A stretch of 64,000 nucleotides of DNA from Caballeronia hypogeia (GTDB lineage: Bacteria; Pseudomonadota; Gammaproteobacteria; Burkholderiales; Burkholderiaceae): the NCBI RefSeq assembly GCF_001544875.2, contig NZ_FCOA02000001.1, positions 248,001 to 312,000 on the forward strand. Reading direction: 5' to 3'. The notes below the pieces were generated by a model. That model saw nothing but the letters and a program-made list of their open reading frames with translations, had not been told where the DNA came from and did not search any database. Position numbers and translations under genes: made by a program. Each line of letters starts with the position of its first letter. Position 1 is the first letter of the stretch. Of the stretch, positions 8,969 through 18,125 are shown in pieces.

Positions 8969-9649
8969 TCAGATCAAACCGCTGTCGGAAATGAACCGAT
9001 ACAGGTCCGCGTCAGTCGACAGATCCAGCTTGCGCATGGCCGCGCACTTCTGGGCGCTGATCGTCTTCACGCTACGATCCAGATCCTTCGCGATTTCGGT
9101 GACGTTCGCGCCTCTCGCATAGCGCTCGATCACTTCGAGCTCGCGAGTCGTGAGCCTTTGGCGAATGAACCGTGCATGGCTTTCGCCGTCTGCGAGAGCG
9201 ACCGCACGCCGTATAGCCGGTCCCAAGTAGGTTTCGTTCGCGATCACGGACACGATAGCCACGTAAATCAGATCCAGCCGGTCTTCCTTGCTCAAGAACG
9301 CATGCGCCCCGGCTTCTAGTGCCTGCTTCACCAGTGAGGCGTCGCCGTTGCATGACACGACGACCACCCGGACTTCCGGGAAGTGACTCGCCACGTACTT
9401 GATCAACTCGACGCCGTCGCCGTAGCGTCCACCCGGCATGAAGAAGTCCATGATGACGACATCGCATTCGCCACGTTCGAGTGCCTCGATGAGGTGTGTC
9501 GAGTTCGCGCTGCGGCTGACGACCTCCACGTTGGGAAAATTCCCCGAGAATCGCTCGATCGCGAGGATGACGAGCGGATGATCATCTGCTATCGCCAGTC
9601 TTGTGCGTTTAGTGTGCGAGAACACCCGGCTCCCGTTCTCGAAATCCAT
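8969..9649 (-). CDS. RcsB-like LuxR-family response regulator (2 of 3)
   Basis: 226 residues from the chosen ATG at 9649, which has AAGGGG upstream; a longer frame to 9754 lacks support. The receiver carries the ADDHP motif, phospho-acceptor Asp68 in IMDFFMPG and Lys121. The C-terminal LuxR helix-turn-helix contains 'VKTISAQKCAAMRKLDL', close to the RcsB 'KTISSQKKSAM' pattern. A 15-residue N-terminal extension precedes the receiver. It is separated from its neighbours by AT-rich gaps of about 115-125 bp, so each regulator may have its own promoter. It is probably controlled by the adjacent hybrid kinase, but this is inference from position. Confidence 0.9.
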   Translation of the reverse strand: MDFENGSRVFSHTKRTRLAIADDHPLVILAIERFSGNFPNVEVVSRSANSTHLIEALERGECDVVIMDFFMPGGRYGDGVELIKYVASHFPEVRVVVVSCNGDASLVKQALEAGAHAFLSKEDRLDLIYVAIVSVIANETYLGPAIRRAVALADGESHARFIRQRLTTRELEVIERYARGANVTEIAKDLDRSVKTISAQKCAAMRKLDLSTDADLYRFISDSGLI

Positions 9650-9772
9650 TGACTCAAACCCCTTCGCGTCACGCGAAACTGAATTCACATTCACGATTGA
9701 ACTGTAAGCATCGGATACCGAAACATTTAAATACATAAGATGCATCCGAAACAAAAAAATAGTACAAAATAC

Positions 9773-10420
9773 TCAACCTAGTCCGCGAGCGCGGACGAAG
9801 GCAAACAGACCCGGGTCGTTCCTCACGCCGAGCTTATTCATGGCATCGCGCTTCTGACGGCTGATCGTGCGGACATCGCGATCGAGCTCTCTCGCGATTT
9901 CCGTAATCGAACGGCCCTTGGCGAACAAGCGGACGACCTCAATCTCCCTCGGAGAAAGGCGCGGCTCCTCCGGTGAAAAATCCGTCTCCGTTCCGGCCTC
10001 CGCGAGCGCCGTGACGAACGACGCGCTGACGAACTGGCGTCCGACACTCGCGTGACGCACCGCAGTCGCCACCAGCTCGATCGGCTCCGCCTTGTTGACG
10101 AGGCTGATCGCGCCCGCGTTTAGGATGGAACGCAGAATCGCCACGTTGCTCACGCTGGTAAGCACGACAATGCTGGTATTCGGGTAATCCTGCCGCACCT
10201 TGCGAATCAGACGCAGCCCATCATGGGCGTCGACTCCCGGCTCCGGCATGGCGAAATCCGTGACCAGCACATCGCACGGCTTGACGGCAAGCTCGCTCAG
10301 CAAAGAGCTTGCATTGTTCGCCTCACCGACAACTTCCACGCCGTGGTCGGCGTCGAAGAGCGCTTTCATTCCTAGGAGAACGAAAGGATGATCGTCAGCC
10401 AGAACTATTCGAAGTTTCAA
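9773..10420 (-). CDS. RcsB-like LuxR-family response regulator (3 of 3)
   Basis: 215 residues: receiver with ADDHP, Asp55 in VTDFAMPEPG and Lys110, then a LuxR-type helix-turn-helix with 'VRTISRQKRDAMNKLGV'. The 'AMPEPGVDAHDGL' loop after the phospho-Asp resembles RcsB. The start is a TTG at 10420 (next residues KLRIVLADDHP) preceded by a G-rich stretch; there is no ATG or GTG before the receiver begins. It is first in the transcriptional order of the four-gene array and is preceded by a 451-bp non-coding region holding a perfect dyad. Confidence 0.9.
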   Translation of the reverse strand: MKLRIVLADDHPFVLLGMKALFDADHGVEVVGEANNASSLLSELAVKPCDVLVTDFAMPEPGVDAHDGLRLIRKVRQDYPNTSIVVLTSVSNVAILRSILNAGAISLVNKAEPIELVATAVRHASVGRQFVSASFVTALAEAGTETDFSPEEPRLSPREIEVVRLFAKGRSITEIARELDRDVRTISRQKRDAMNKLGVRNDPGLFAFVRARGLG

Positions 10421-10645
10421 GAGCCCCCCGGTTATTGTGTGGTTATTTGCGATTTCTGCTCATTGAGACACGCGCCGGCTGAAAGACTAAATCTCAAGCC
10501 GAAGCGCCTGACCAAGCCATTGACCAACCGAATTTCGTTTACCAGAATCCGCTAAACGGACGCCCGAATAAATTCCGAATCAATGACGACGAGCAGATAA
10601 ATGTTTCTCTTTATATTCTCTTTGAATAGCTACTTTAAAAATAGG

Positions 10646-10662
10646 ATGCGAATAATTCGCAT
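10646..10662. promoter_or_regulatory. perfect 17-bp dyad, possible RcsB-type operator
   Basis: ATGCGAAT-A-ATTCGCAT is an exact inverted repeat about 225 bp upstream of response regulator 3. The GAAT...ATTC core recalls the Rcs-box core of enterobacteria. Function is inferred, not shown. Confidence 0.4.
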
Positions 10663-10810
10663 ACCATAGGAAATATCCGATTACCCTTCGATGATCCAGC
10701 TCGGCGACACTTATTCATCCCGTGTCCGTCACAACGCTTGAGAGGTTAATATGCCCGAGCAGGAAAAGGGGGAAGCGCGCGGCACAATTCGGAAAGCGCC
10801 TTGCCAGGAC

Positions 10811-10850
10811 AAAAAAAATAGGCCTCGGGCTAATAGCCCGAGGCCTATTT
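10811..10850 (-). terminator. Rho-independent terminator of ssb
   Basis: Arms AAATAGGCCTCGGGCTA and its exact complement flank a minimal loop, and on the minus strand the hairpin is followed by eight T residues (A-run 10811-10818). It lies 22 bases after the ssb stop codon. Confidence 0.92.
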
Positions 10851-10871
10851 ATCTAAATCGTCGCAGTTTGA

Positions 10872-11399
10872 TCAAAAAGGAATATCGTCGTCCATGTCGT
10901 CGAAGCCACCGCCAGCGGGTGCGCTCGGACGGCTCGAACCGCCGCCTGCGCCGCCGCCACTCGGACGACCGCCTGCCGGGGCGCGCCCACCACCGCCACC
11001 GGAGCGATCCATCGGGGCGCTACGGCTGTAACCGCCGTCATCGCCACCGCCCATACTCGCGCCGCCTCGCCCGCCGAGCATTTGCATCTGGTCGGCGACG
11101 ATCTCCGTCGAATAACGCTCCTGCCCCTGCTGATCGGTCCATTTGCGGGTGCGGATGCGGCCTTCGATATACACCGACGAGCCCTTCTTCAAATACTCGT
11201 TGACGATTTCCGCGAGCCGCCCGAAGAACGCCACGCGGTGCCACTCCGTGAGTTCCTTGAATTCGCCGGATGCCTTGTCCTTGTAACGGTCCGTCGTCGC
11301 CAGACGGATGTTGGCCACGGCGTCGCCGCTCGGGAGGTAGCGCGTTTCCGGGTCAGCGCCCAGATTGCCCACGAGAATGACCTTGTTGACTGATGCCAT
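10872..11399 (-). CDS. ssb: single-stranded DNA-binding protein
   Basis: 175 residues. An N-terminal OB fold (about 1-110) begins '[18 protein letters not shown]' and includes '[14 protein letters not shown]' and the '[11 protein letters not shown]' strand. A Gly/Ser/Arg-rich flexible linker follows, ending in the acidic tail DDMDDDIPF that recruits replication and repair proteins. SSB coats single-stranded DNA during replication, recombination and repair. It lies near uvrA, with an MFS gene between them. A strong terminator follows. Confidence 0.98.
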   Translation of the reverse strand: MASVNKVILVGNLGADPETRYLPSGDAVANIRLATTDRYKDKASGEFKELTEWHRVAFFGRLAEIVNEYLKKGSSVYIEGRIRTRKWTDQQGQERYSTEIVADQMQMLGGRGGASMGGGDDGGYSRSAPMDRSGGGGGRAPAGGRPSGGGAGGGSSRPSAPAGGGFDDMDDDIPF

Positions 11400-11523
11400 G
11401 ATTTCTCCGGTAGATTCGTTGCTTGCGTTCAGCCGCGCGACGTCATGAGCCCGCTCCTGCTTGACCCGCAGGAGTCGAGCCGGCCGCGTCGCGCCTGCTT
11501 GTTTCGTTGGTTCAAAAAATTAC

Positions 11524-12726
11524 TCAGGCCGCACGCCCAGCCCGGCCCGGCGGCGGCTTCATCCATGCCGCGACGAGGAGCCACGCGAGCACCAGTGCCG
11601 AGCAGGCGAAGAACACCGCGCTCGGCCCGTCGAGCTTCAGCAGCCAGCCGCCGATCACTCCGCCGAGCGCGAGGCCGATCGACTGCGTCGTGTTGTACAC
11701 GCCCGCTGCCGCGCCCTTTCTGGTGCCCGGAGCGAGCTTCGACACCAGCGAGGGCTGCGAAGCCTCCAGCACGTTGAAGCCGAGAAAGTACACGAACAGA
11801 ATGGCGGCCACGGACCACAGCGTATGGGGAGCGGCGCCCAATAACAACTGTCCGATCAGGATAAGCCCGATCGCACTCAGCATGACGCTCTTCATTTTTC
11901 CACGTTTCTCCGCGACGATGATCGCCGGCACCATCATCACGAAAGCGAGCGCCATTACGGGCAGGTAAACCTTCCAGTGCGACGCCACCGGCAGTCCGCC
12001 CGCCTCGAGAATGCGCGGCACGACGAGGAACAGCGCGGTCTGGGTCGCGTGCAGCACGAGCACGCCGAAGTTCAGGCGCAGCAACTCGACGTTATGCAGC
12101 ACTTCGGCGAACGGCGCCTTGACGTGGACCGGATGCGCAGGCGGGTCGGGCACGATCCAGAACACCACGCCGATCGCGAGAATCGACAGCGCGCCGATCA
12201 CCGCGAACAGTCCGCTCATGCCGACCCAGTGGAACACGATCGGCGCGCCGACGATCGCCACCGCGAACGACACGCCGATGCTGCCGCCGACCATCGCCAT
12301 CGCTTTGGTGCGGTTTTCCTCGTGCGTCAGGTCCGCGATAAACGCGATCACCGCCGACGACACCGCGCCCATACCCTGAATCACGCGCCCTGCGATGATC
12401 CACGCCATCGAATGTCCGATCGCCGCGACGAAGCTGCCGATCGCGAATACCAGCAGACCGAACGCGATGACCGGCTTGCGCCCGAGCTTGTCGGAGACCC
12501 AGCCGTAGAAGATGTAGAGCATCGACTGCGTGACGCCGTAGGCGCCGAGCGCGATGCCGACGAGCAGCACGTTATCGCCGCCGGGGATCGTTTTCGCGTA
12601 GATGGAAAACACGGGCATGATCATGAACAGCCCGAGCATGCGCAGCGCGAAGATGGCGGCGAGCGACACGGTCGCGCGCAACTCCGGCGCGGAGAGACGT
12701 GTTGACGTGGCAGACGGATTGGACAT
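11524..12726 (-). CDS. MFS transporter (YajR-like)
   Basis: About 400 residues with twelve predicted transmembrane helices. The MFS motif A '[12 protein letters not shown]' follows helix 2, and 'GRVIQGMGA' resembles motif B/C of drug:proton antiporters. It most resembles the YajR group but lacks the C-terminal ferredoxin-like domain found in E. coli YajR. Export substrate unknown. The ATG at 12726 gives a short cytosolic N-terminus directly before helix 1; upstream in-frame sequence looks non-coding. It sits between ssb (same strand) and the divergent uvrA. Confidence 0.88.
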   Translation of the reverse strand: MSNPSATSTRLSAPELRATVSLAAIFALRMLGLFMIMPVFSIYAKTIPGGDNVLLVGIALGAYGVTQSMLYIFYGWVSDKLGRKPVIAFGLLVFAIGSFVAAIGHSMAWIIAGRVIQGMGAVSSAVIAFIADLTHEENRTKAMAMVGGSIGVSFAVAIVGAPIVFHWVGMSGLFAVIGALSILAIGVVFWIVPDPPAHPVHVKAPFAEVLHNVELLRLNFGVLVLHATQTALFLVVPRILEAGGLPVASHWKVYLPVMALAFVMMVPAIIVAEKRGKMKSVMLSAIGLILIGQLLLGAAPHTLWSVAAILFVYFLGFNVLEASQPSLVSKLAPGTRKGAAAGVYNTTQSIGLALGGVIGGWLLKLDGPSAVFFACSALVLAWLLVAAWMKPPPGRAGRAA

Positions 12727-13077
12727 CAGAAACGGGAAAAGGATGAGGGACGCGTCAGGCCTGGCCCGCGGATAGCCAGGCGCGGCCGCCTTGTTCTTGC
12801 TCGAATCGGCACTATATGGAACGCAGGGGCTGGCGTGCCGCAACTCTGGCCGCGCATGCCGCGCCGCGCATCTGCATCGGGGTTGCAAGGGCCCGCGCCG
12901 GCCGCGCGATGCGCCTGCGGCCCGCCTGCAACCTCATGGGCCCGGGCGCTGCGACCTTCAAAAATCGTTATAGTAGCAGGTTTGGCCCCCTCTCTTTCCG
13001 CCCGGCGACGCCCATATGACGTGCCGGAGCAGAAGAAAGCAGCGCCGAAAACACCCGAAGAACCCCGGAATAAACTC
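12727..13077. promoter_or_regulatory. divergent spacer MFS gene / uvrA
   Basis: About 350 bp. A possible plus-strand sigma-70 promoter for uvrA is TTGTTC (12791-12796), 16 bases, TATATG (12813-12818); a second -10-like TATAGT is at 12969-12974. No LexA-type palindrome was recognised. The precise uvrA start affects the size of this region. Confidence 0.35.
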
Positions 13078-15951
13078 GTGGAAGAAATTCGCATTCGTGG
13101 GGCTCGCACCCACAATCTGAAGAACGTCAGTCTCGACTTGCCGCGCCACAAGCTGATCGTGATCACGGGGCTGTCCGGGTCGGGCAAGTCGTCGCTCGCG
13201 TTCGACACGCTGTACGCGGAAGGCCAGCGGCGCTACGTCGAAAGTCTTTCGGCCTACGCGCGCCAATTCCTGCAATTGATGGAAAAGCCGGACGTCGATC
13301 TGATCGAAGGTTTGTCGCCGGCCATTTCCATCGAACAAAAAGCGACTTCCCATAATCCGCGCTCGACCGTCGGCACGGTCACGGAAATCCACGACTATCT
13401 GCGCCTGCTTTACGCACGCGTCGGTACGCCATATTGCCCGGATCACCTGATTCCGCTGGAGGCGCAAAGCGTCTCGCAAATGGTCGACGCGGCGCTCGCG
13501 CTGCCCGAAGAAACCAAGCTGATGATCCTCGCGCCCGTCGTCGCGGACCGCAAGGGCGAACACGTCGAATTGTTCGAGGAAATGCAGGCGCAGGGTTTCA
13601 TCCGCTTTCGCATCCGGTCGGGCGGCGGCACGGCGAACGAAGGCGTCGCGAAAATCTACGAAGTCGACTCGCTGCCAAAGCTGAAGAAAACCGACAAGCA
13701 CACCATCGACGTCGTGATCGACCGCCTGAAAGTGCGGCCGGACATGAAGCAGCGACTCGCGGAGTCGTTCGAAACCGCACTGCGCCTGGCCGACGGCCGC
13801 GCGATCGCGCTCGAAATGGACACAGAGAAGGAAAAGCTCTTCAGCTCGAAGTTCGCCTGCCCGATCTGTTCGTATTCGCTGCAGGAACTGGAGCCGCGCC
13901 TGTTCTCCTTCAATAATCCGATGGGCGCGTGTCCCGAATGCGACGGCCTAGGTCAGATTACCTTCTTCGATCCGAAGCGCGTGGTCGCGCATCCGTCGCT
14001 GTCGCTCGCGGCGGGCGCGGTGAAGGGCTGGGACCGGCGCAACCAGTTCTATTTCCAGATGCTGCAGAGTCTCGCGGCGTTCTACGAATTCGACATCGAT
14101 GTGCCGTTCGAGGAACTCCCCGAAAAGGTGCGCAAGATCCTCCTGTACGGCTCGGGCAAGCAGTCCATTCCCTTCTCGTACATCAACGAGCGCGGGCGCG
14201 CATCGGTGCGCGAACATGCGTTCGAAGGGATCATCCCGAATCTGGAGCGGCGCTACCGCGAGACGGATTCGTCCGCTGTGCGCGAGGAACTGGCGAAATA
14301 CCAGAATAATCAGCCCTGCCCGGCGTGCGAAGGCACACGTCTGCGGCGCGAGGCGCGTTTCGTGAAAGTCGGCGCGGAGGATCAGGCGCGCGGCATTTAC
14401 GAAATCAGCGGCTGGCCGCTGCGCGACGCGCTCGGCTATTTTCAGACGCTTCGTCTGGAAGGCGCGAAGGGTGAAATCGCCGACAAGGTCATCAAGGAAA
14501 TTGTCGCGCGGCTGTCGTTTCTGAATAACGTCGGGCTGGACTATCTGTCGCTGGAACGCAGCGCCGAGACGCTTTCCGGCGGCGAGGCGCAGCGCATCCG
14601 CCTCGCATCGCAGATCGGCTCGGGGCTGACCGGCGTCATGTACGTGCTGGACGAACCGTCCATCGGACTGCATCAGCGCGACAACGACCGGCTCATCGAC
14701 ACGCTCAAGCATCTGCGCGATATCGGCAATTCCGTGATCGTCGTCGAGCACGACGAGGACATGATCCGCATGGCCGATTACGTCGTCGACATGGGACCGG
14801 GCGCGGGCGAGCACGGCGGCGTGGTCGTCGCGCAGGGCACGCCGGCCCAGGTGCAGAAGGACAAGAACTCGATCACCGGCCAGTATCTGTCCGGCAAGCG
14901 GATCATCAGCTACCCGGCCGAGCGCGCCGCGCCGGACGAGCGCCGGCTCCGTATCGTCGAAGCGCACGGCAACAATCTCAAGCGTGTCACGCTCGATCTG
15001 CCGGTCGGACTTCTCACCTGCGTGACGGGGGTATCGGGCTCGGGCAAGTCGACGCTCATCAACGACACGCTGCAGCATGCCGTGGCGCAGCATCTGTACG
15101 GTTCGGCGGCTGAGCCCGCGCCGTACGAGTCGATCGAAGGGCTGGAGCACTTCGACAAGGTGATCGCCGTCGATCAGTCGCCGATCGGCCGCACGCCGCG
15201 CTCGAATCCGGCCACCTACACCGGACTGTTCACGCCCATCCGCGAACTGTTCGCGGGCGTGCCGGCGGCGAAGGAGCGCGGTTACGATCCTGGCCGCTTC
15301 TCGTTCAACGTGAAGGGCGGACGCTGCGAAGCCTGTCAGGGCGACGGCGTGCTGAAGGTGGAAATGCACTTCCTGCCGGACGTCTACGTGCCCTGTGACG
15401 TCTGTCACGGCAAGCGCTACAACCGCGAAACCCTCGAAGTGCAGTACAAGGGCAAGAACATCAGCGAGGTTCTGGACCTTACAGTCGAATCCGCGCACGA
15501 GTTCTTCAAGGCCGTGCCGGTGGTCGCGCGCAAGCTGAAAACGCTGCTGGATGTCGGCCTCGGCTATATCCGGCTGGGCCAGTCGGCCACCACGCTGTCG
15601 GGCGGCGAGGCCCAGCGCGTCAAGCTTTCACTGGAACTGAGCAAGCGCGATACGGGTCGGACGCTGTATATCCTCGACGAGCCGACCACCGGTCTGCACT
15701 TCCACGACATCGCACTTTTGCTGGAAGTTATTCATCGGCTGCGAGATCAGGGTAATACTGTCGTAATCATCGAGCATAATCTCGACGTGATCAAAACCGC
15801 CGACTGGGTCATCGACCTCGGTCCGGAAGGCGGCGCGGGCGGCGGGCAGATAATCGCCCAGGGGACGCCCGAGCAGGTCGCGAAATCGAAGGCGAGCTTT
15901 ACCGGCAGATACCTGGCACCTTTGCTGCAACGAGCGAAATCGGCGGCCTGA
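13078..15951 (+). CDS. uvrA: excinuclease ABC subunit A
   Basis: About 957 residues; the damage-recognition ATPase of nucleotide excision repair, acting with UvrB. It has two ABC ATPase modules: Walker [10 protein letters not shown] near the N-terminus and GVSGSGKST in the second half, with two LSGGEAQR signatures. Zinc-binding cysteines occur in CPICSYS...CPECDG and in CEACQGDG...CDVCHG. The start is set at GTG 13078 because family members begin at '[16 protein letters not shown]'; an in-frame GTG at 13021 and a longer open frame exist but lack a good Shine-Dalgarno or homology. Transcribed alone; the next gene begins 121 bases later. Confidence 0.96.
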   Translation: MEEIRIRGARTHNLKNVSLDLPRHKLIVITGLSGSGKSSLAFDTLYAEGQRRYVESLSAYARQFLQLMEKPDVDLIEGLSPAISIEQKATSHNPRSTVGTVTEIHDYLRLLYARVGTPYCPDHLIPLEAQSVSQMVDAALALPEETKLMILAPVVADRKGEHVELFEEMQAQGFIRFRIRSGGGTANEGVAKIYEVDSLPKLKKTDKHTIDVVIDRLKVRPDMKQRLAESFETALRLADGRAIALEMDTEKEKLFSSKFACPICSYSLQELEPRLFSFNNPMGACPECDGLGQITFFDPKRVVAHPSLSLAAGAVKGWDRRNQFYFQMLQSLAAFYEFDIDVPFEELPEKVRKILLYGSGKQSIPFSYINERGRASVREHAFEGIIPNLERRYRETDSSAVREELAKYQNNQPCPACEGTRLRREARFVKVGAEDQARGIYEISGWPLRDALGYFQTLRLEGAKGEIADKVIKEIVARLSFLNNVGLDYLSLERSAETLSGGEAQRIRLASQIGSGLTGVMYVLDEPSIGLHQRDNDRLIDTLKHLRDIGNSVIVVEHDEDMIRMADYVVDMGPGAGEHGGVVVAQGTPAQVQKDKNSITGQYLSGKRIISYPAERAAPDERRLRIVEAHGNNLKRVTLDLPVGLLTCVTGVSGSGKSTLINDTLQHAVAQHLYGSAAEPAPYESIEGLEHFDKVIAVDQSPIGRTPRSNPATYTGLFTPIRELFAGVPAAKERGYDPGRFSFNVKGGRCEACQGDGVLKVEMHFLPDVYVPCDVCHGKRYNRETLEVQYKGKNISEVLDLTVESAHEFFKAVPVVARKLKTLLDVGLGYIRLGQSATTLSGGEAQRVKLSLELSKRDTGRTLYILDEPTTGLHFHDIALLLEVIHRLRDQGNTVVIIEHNLDVIKTADWVIDLGPEGGAGGGQIIAQGTPEQVAKSKASFTGRYLAPLLQRAKSAA

Positions 15952-16072
15952 ACGGCAGTCCAGAACCCGGCGGCAAGACCGGGCATCAGGCACCGCAGCC
16001 GGACTGTCAAAACACGCCGCGCGCGTCGCGGCACGAATAACGTCGCAAGCAGTTGGGGAAAGGAACGCAGTC

Positions 16073-17164
16073 ATGGCGAAGCGCAACGAAGCGGCCAATG
16101 AGGAAGGGCGAGTACGGGATCTGCCCACCCGTCACGTCCGGCTGACGAGCGACATGAGCTTGCCGAAGCTGTCCGCGGTGGAGATCGGCAGCTATCTCCT
16201 CGCACTCCTGGCGCTGTACCTCACGCTCAGGCTGCAACTGCTCGGCGGGCTTCTGGCCGGCATGCTGGTGTTTCAGCTCACCCACATGATCGCGCCGGTG
16301 ATCGAGCGTCACGTCATGAGCCGCGGCGCGCGGCTCATTGCGGTCGGGCTGATTTCGGCGATCATCGTCGGCGGGCTGACGGGCGCGACCATCGCCACCA
16401 TCGAACATTTCGAGCACGACTTCCCGAGCCTGCAAAAACTGCTCGACCAGTTGATGAGCATCACGTCCAGCGCGCGTCTGTCCGTGCCCGACTGGATCGC
16501 GAATTACCTGCCGGTCGATACCGTGCAGATGAAGGACAAAGCCACCGAACTGATGCACAAGCACGCCGAAATGCTGCAGCAGGGCGGCAAGGAAATGGCC
16601 CGCGGCTTCGGGCATATCGTGATCGGCATGATCGTCGGCGCGATCATCGCGGTCAGCGCGCCGCGTGCGACGCATCACCGTCTTCCGCTCTCCACCGCGC
16701 TCGTCGCGCGCGTGTCGCGGTTCTCCGACGCCTTCCGTCGCATCGTCTTCGCGCAGATCAAGATTTCCGCGATCAATGCCACATTCACCGCGCTTTACCT
16801 GCTCGTCGCGCTGCCGCTGTTCCACGAAAAGCTGCCGCTCTCGAAAACGCTGGTGCTGATCACGTTCATCGTCGGGCTGATGCCGGTGATCGGCAATCTG
16901 ATCTCGAACACGATCATCGTCGGGATTTCGCTGTCGGTGTCGTTCGGCACGGCGGTCGCGTCGCTCGCGTTCCTGATCCTGATCCACAAGCTCGAATATT
17001 TCCTGAACGCGCGCATTATCGGCGGACAGATCGAGGCGCGCGCGTGGGAATTGCTGCTGGCGATGCTCGCGATGGAAGCCGCGTTCGGCGTTCCCGGCGT
17101 GATCGCCGCGCCGATTTTCTACGGCTATATCAAGCGCGAGCTGGTTTATTTGCGGCTGGTCTGA
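16073..17164 (+). CDS. AI-2E family transporter (PerM/YdiK-like membrane protein)
   Basis: 363 residues with about eight transmembrane helices in the AI-2E (UPF0118) pattern: two or three N-terminal helices, a long periplasmic/amphipathic segment around 110-185, then a C-terminal helical bundle with 'LVLITFIVGLMPVIGNLISNTII' and 'FLNARIIGGQIEARAWELL'. Members include AI-2 exporter TqsA and Na+/H+ antiporter-like proteins, so the substrate cannot be stated. A 30-residue hydrophilic N-terminus precedes helix 1. It is followed by a bidirectional hairpin shared with convergent purU. Confidence 0.87.
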   Translation: MAKRNEAANEEGRVRDLPTRHVRLTSDMSLPKLSAVEIGSYLLALLALYLTLRLQLLGGLLAGMLVFQLTHMIAPVIERHVMSRGARLIAVGLISAIIVGGLTGATIATIEHFEHDFPSLQKLLDQLMSITSSARLSVPDWIANYLPVDTVQMKDKATELMHKHAEMLQQGGKEMARGFGHIVIGMIVGAIIAVSAPRATHHRLPLSTALVARVSRFSDAFRRIVFAQIKISAINATFTALYLLVALPLFHEKLPLSKTLVLITFIVGLMPVIGNLISNTIIVGISLSVSFGTAVASLAFLILIHKLEYFLNARIIGGQIEARAWELLLAMLAMEAAFGVPGVIAAPIFYGYIKRELVYLRLV

Positions 17165-17187
17165 TTCAGCCGCACTTCAGAAACGAA

Positions 17188-17209
17188 AACGCCCGCTTGC
17201 GCGGGCGTT
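17188..17209. terminator. bidirectional terminator, AI-2E gene / purU
   Basis: A 9-bp stem AACGCCCGC / GCGGGCGTT with TTGC loop. On the minus strand it is followed by TTTTCGTTT. It lies 20 bases from each convergent stop codon. Confidence 0.85.
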
Positions 17210-17228
17210 CGTGCGTCTGGAGAACGCT

Positions 17229-18098
17229 TTAACGGAACACGACCGTCTTGTGCCCGTTCAGCAAAATGCGATGCTCCGCGTGCCATTTCACCGCGCGCGC
17301 GAGCGTCACGCATTCGACGTCGCGGCCGATCGCGGTGAGCTGCTCCGGCGTCATGTTGTGATCCACGCGCTCCACTTCCTGCTCGATGATCGGACCTTCG
17401 TCCAGATCCGACGTCACATAGTGCGCGGTCGCGCCGATCAGCTTCACGCCGCGGTCGAAGGCCTGATAGTACGGCTTCGCGCCCTTGAAGCTCGGCAGAA
17501 ACGAATGATGGATGTTGATCGCGCGGCCGGCGAGCTTCTCGCACATGTCCGCCGAAAGAATCTGCATGTAACGCGCGAGCACGACGAGATCGGCGTTGCT
17601 CTGATCGACGATTTCCATCACGCGCGCTTCCTGCGCCGCCTTCGCTTCGGGCGTCGCCTTCAGAAGCGGCAGGTGATGAAACGGAATGTCATAGCTCGCG
17701 GCGAGCTGATAAAAATCCTTGTGGTTCGAGACGATCGCCGGAATCTCGATCTGCAACTGACCCGTGCGATAGCGGAACAGCAGATCGTTCAGGCAGTGCC
17801 CGATCTTCGACACCATGATGACCACACGCGGCTTCACCGATGCATCGTGCAGTTCCCAGCGCATGCCGAATTCGTCCGCGAGTTCGGTGAAGGACTGGCT
17901 CAGCGCGGCAACGCCCGGATCGCCGCCGACCTGTTGAAAATGCACCCGCATGAAGAACTCGCCGGTGCGGCTGTCGCCGAACTGCGCGGAGTCGAGAATA
18001 TTGGCGCCGAGATTGAACAGGAAACCGGACACGGCATGGACGATTCCCGGACGATCCGGGCACGACAACTTCAGATAAAAGCTATGTTCGGTCGACAT
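17229..18098 (-). CDS. purU: formyltetrahydrofolate deformylase
   Basis: 289 residues. An N-terminal ACT domain (about 5-80; 'LKLSCPDRPGIVHAVSGFL') is followed by a formyl-transferase catalytic domain (about 90-289) with the 'NIHHSFLPSFKGAKPY' motif and 'GATAHYVTSDLDEGPIIEQ', containing the conserved catalytic Asn/His/Asp set. It hydrolyses 10-formyl-THF to THF and formate, balancing one-carbon pools and feeding formate-dependent purine synthesis. ATG 18098 has GAGGA six bases upstream. It is last gene of a probable apt-lysE-Nudix-purU operon. Confidence 0.96.
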   Translation of the reverse strand: MSTEHSFYLKLSCPDRPGIVHAVSGFLFNLGANILDSAQFGDSRTGEFFMRVHFQQVGGDPGVAALSQSFTELADEFGMRWELHDASVKPRVVIMVSKIGHCLNDLLFRYRTGQLQIEIPAIVSNHKDFYQLAASYDIPFHHLPLLKATPEAKAAQEARVMEIVDQSNADLVVLARYMQILSADMCEKLAGRAINIHHSFLPSFKGAKPYYQAFDRGVKLIGATAHYVTSDLDEGPIIEQEVERVDHNMTPEQLTAIGRDVECVTLARAVKWHAEHRILLNGHKTVVFR

Positions 18099-18125
18099 GA
18101 CCAATCCTCGTTCGTTCTTTGATAT

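Larger units (their letters stand above)
10421..10871. promoter_or_regulatory. 451-bp AT-rich intergenic region upstream of the regulator array
   Basis: No convincing gene. It contains the ssb terminator at its right end and, to the left, sequence of markedly higher AT content than the genes. Two GAAT/ATTC dyads are present: GAAT-AA-ATTC at 10566-10575 and ATGCGAAT-A-ATTCGCAT at 10646-10662. It must contain the promoter of response regulator 3 on the minus strand. Confidence 0.55.

Noticed and set aside
13948..15498. Long open frame (about 516 codons) antisense to uvrA
   Set aside because: High-GC codon bias keeps the complementary frame free of stops. The product is an Arg/Ala/His-rich, non-homologous sequence, and uvrA is certain.
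15952..16072. Complementary segments after uvrA (CCCGG...CCGGG and GGCAGTCC...GGACTGTC) as a terminator
   Set aside because: Stems are short or imperfect and lack a T-tract, so not called as a terminator.
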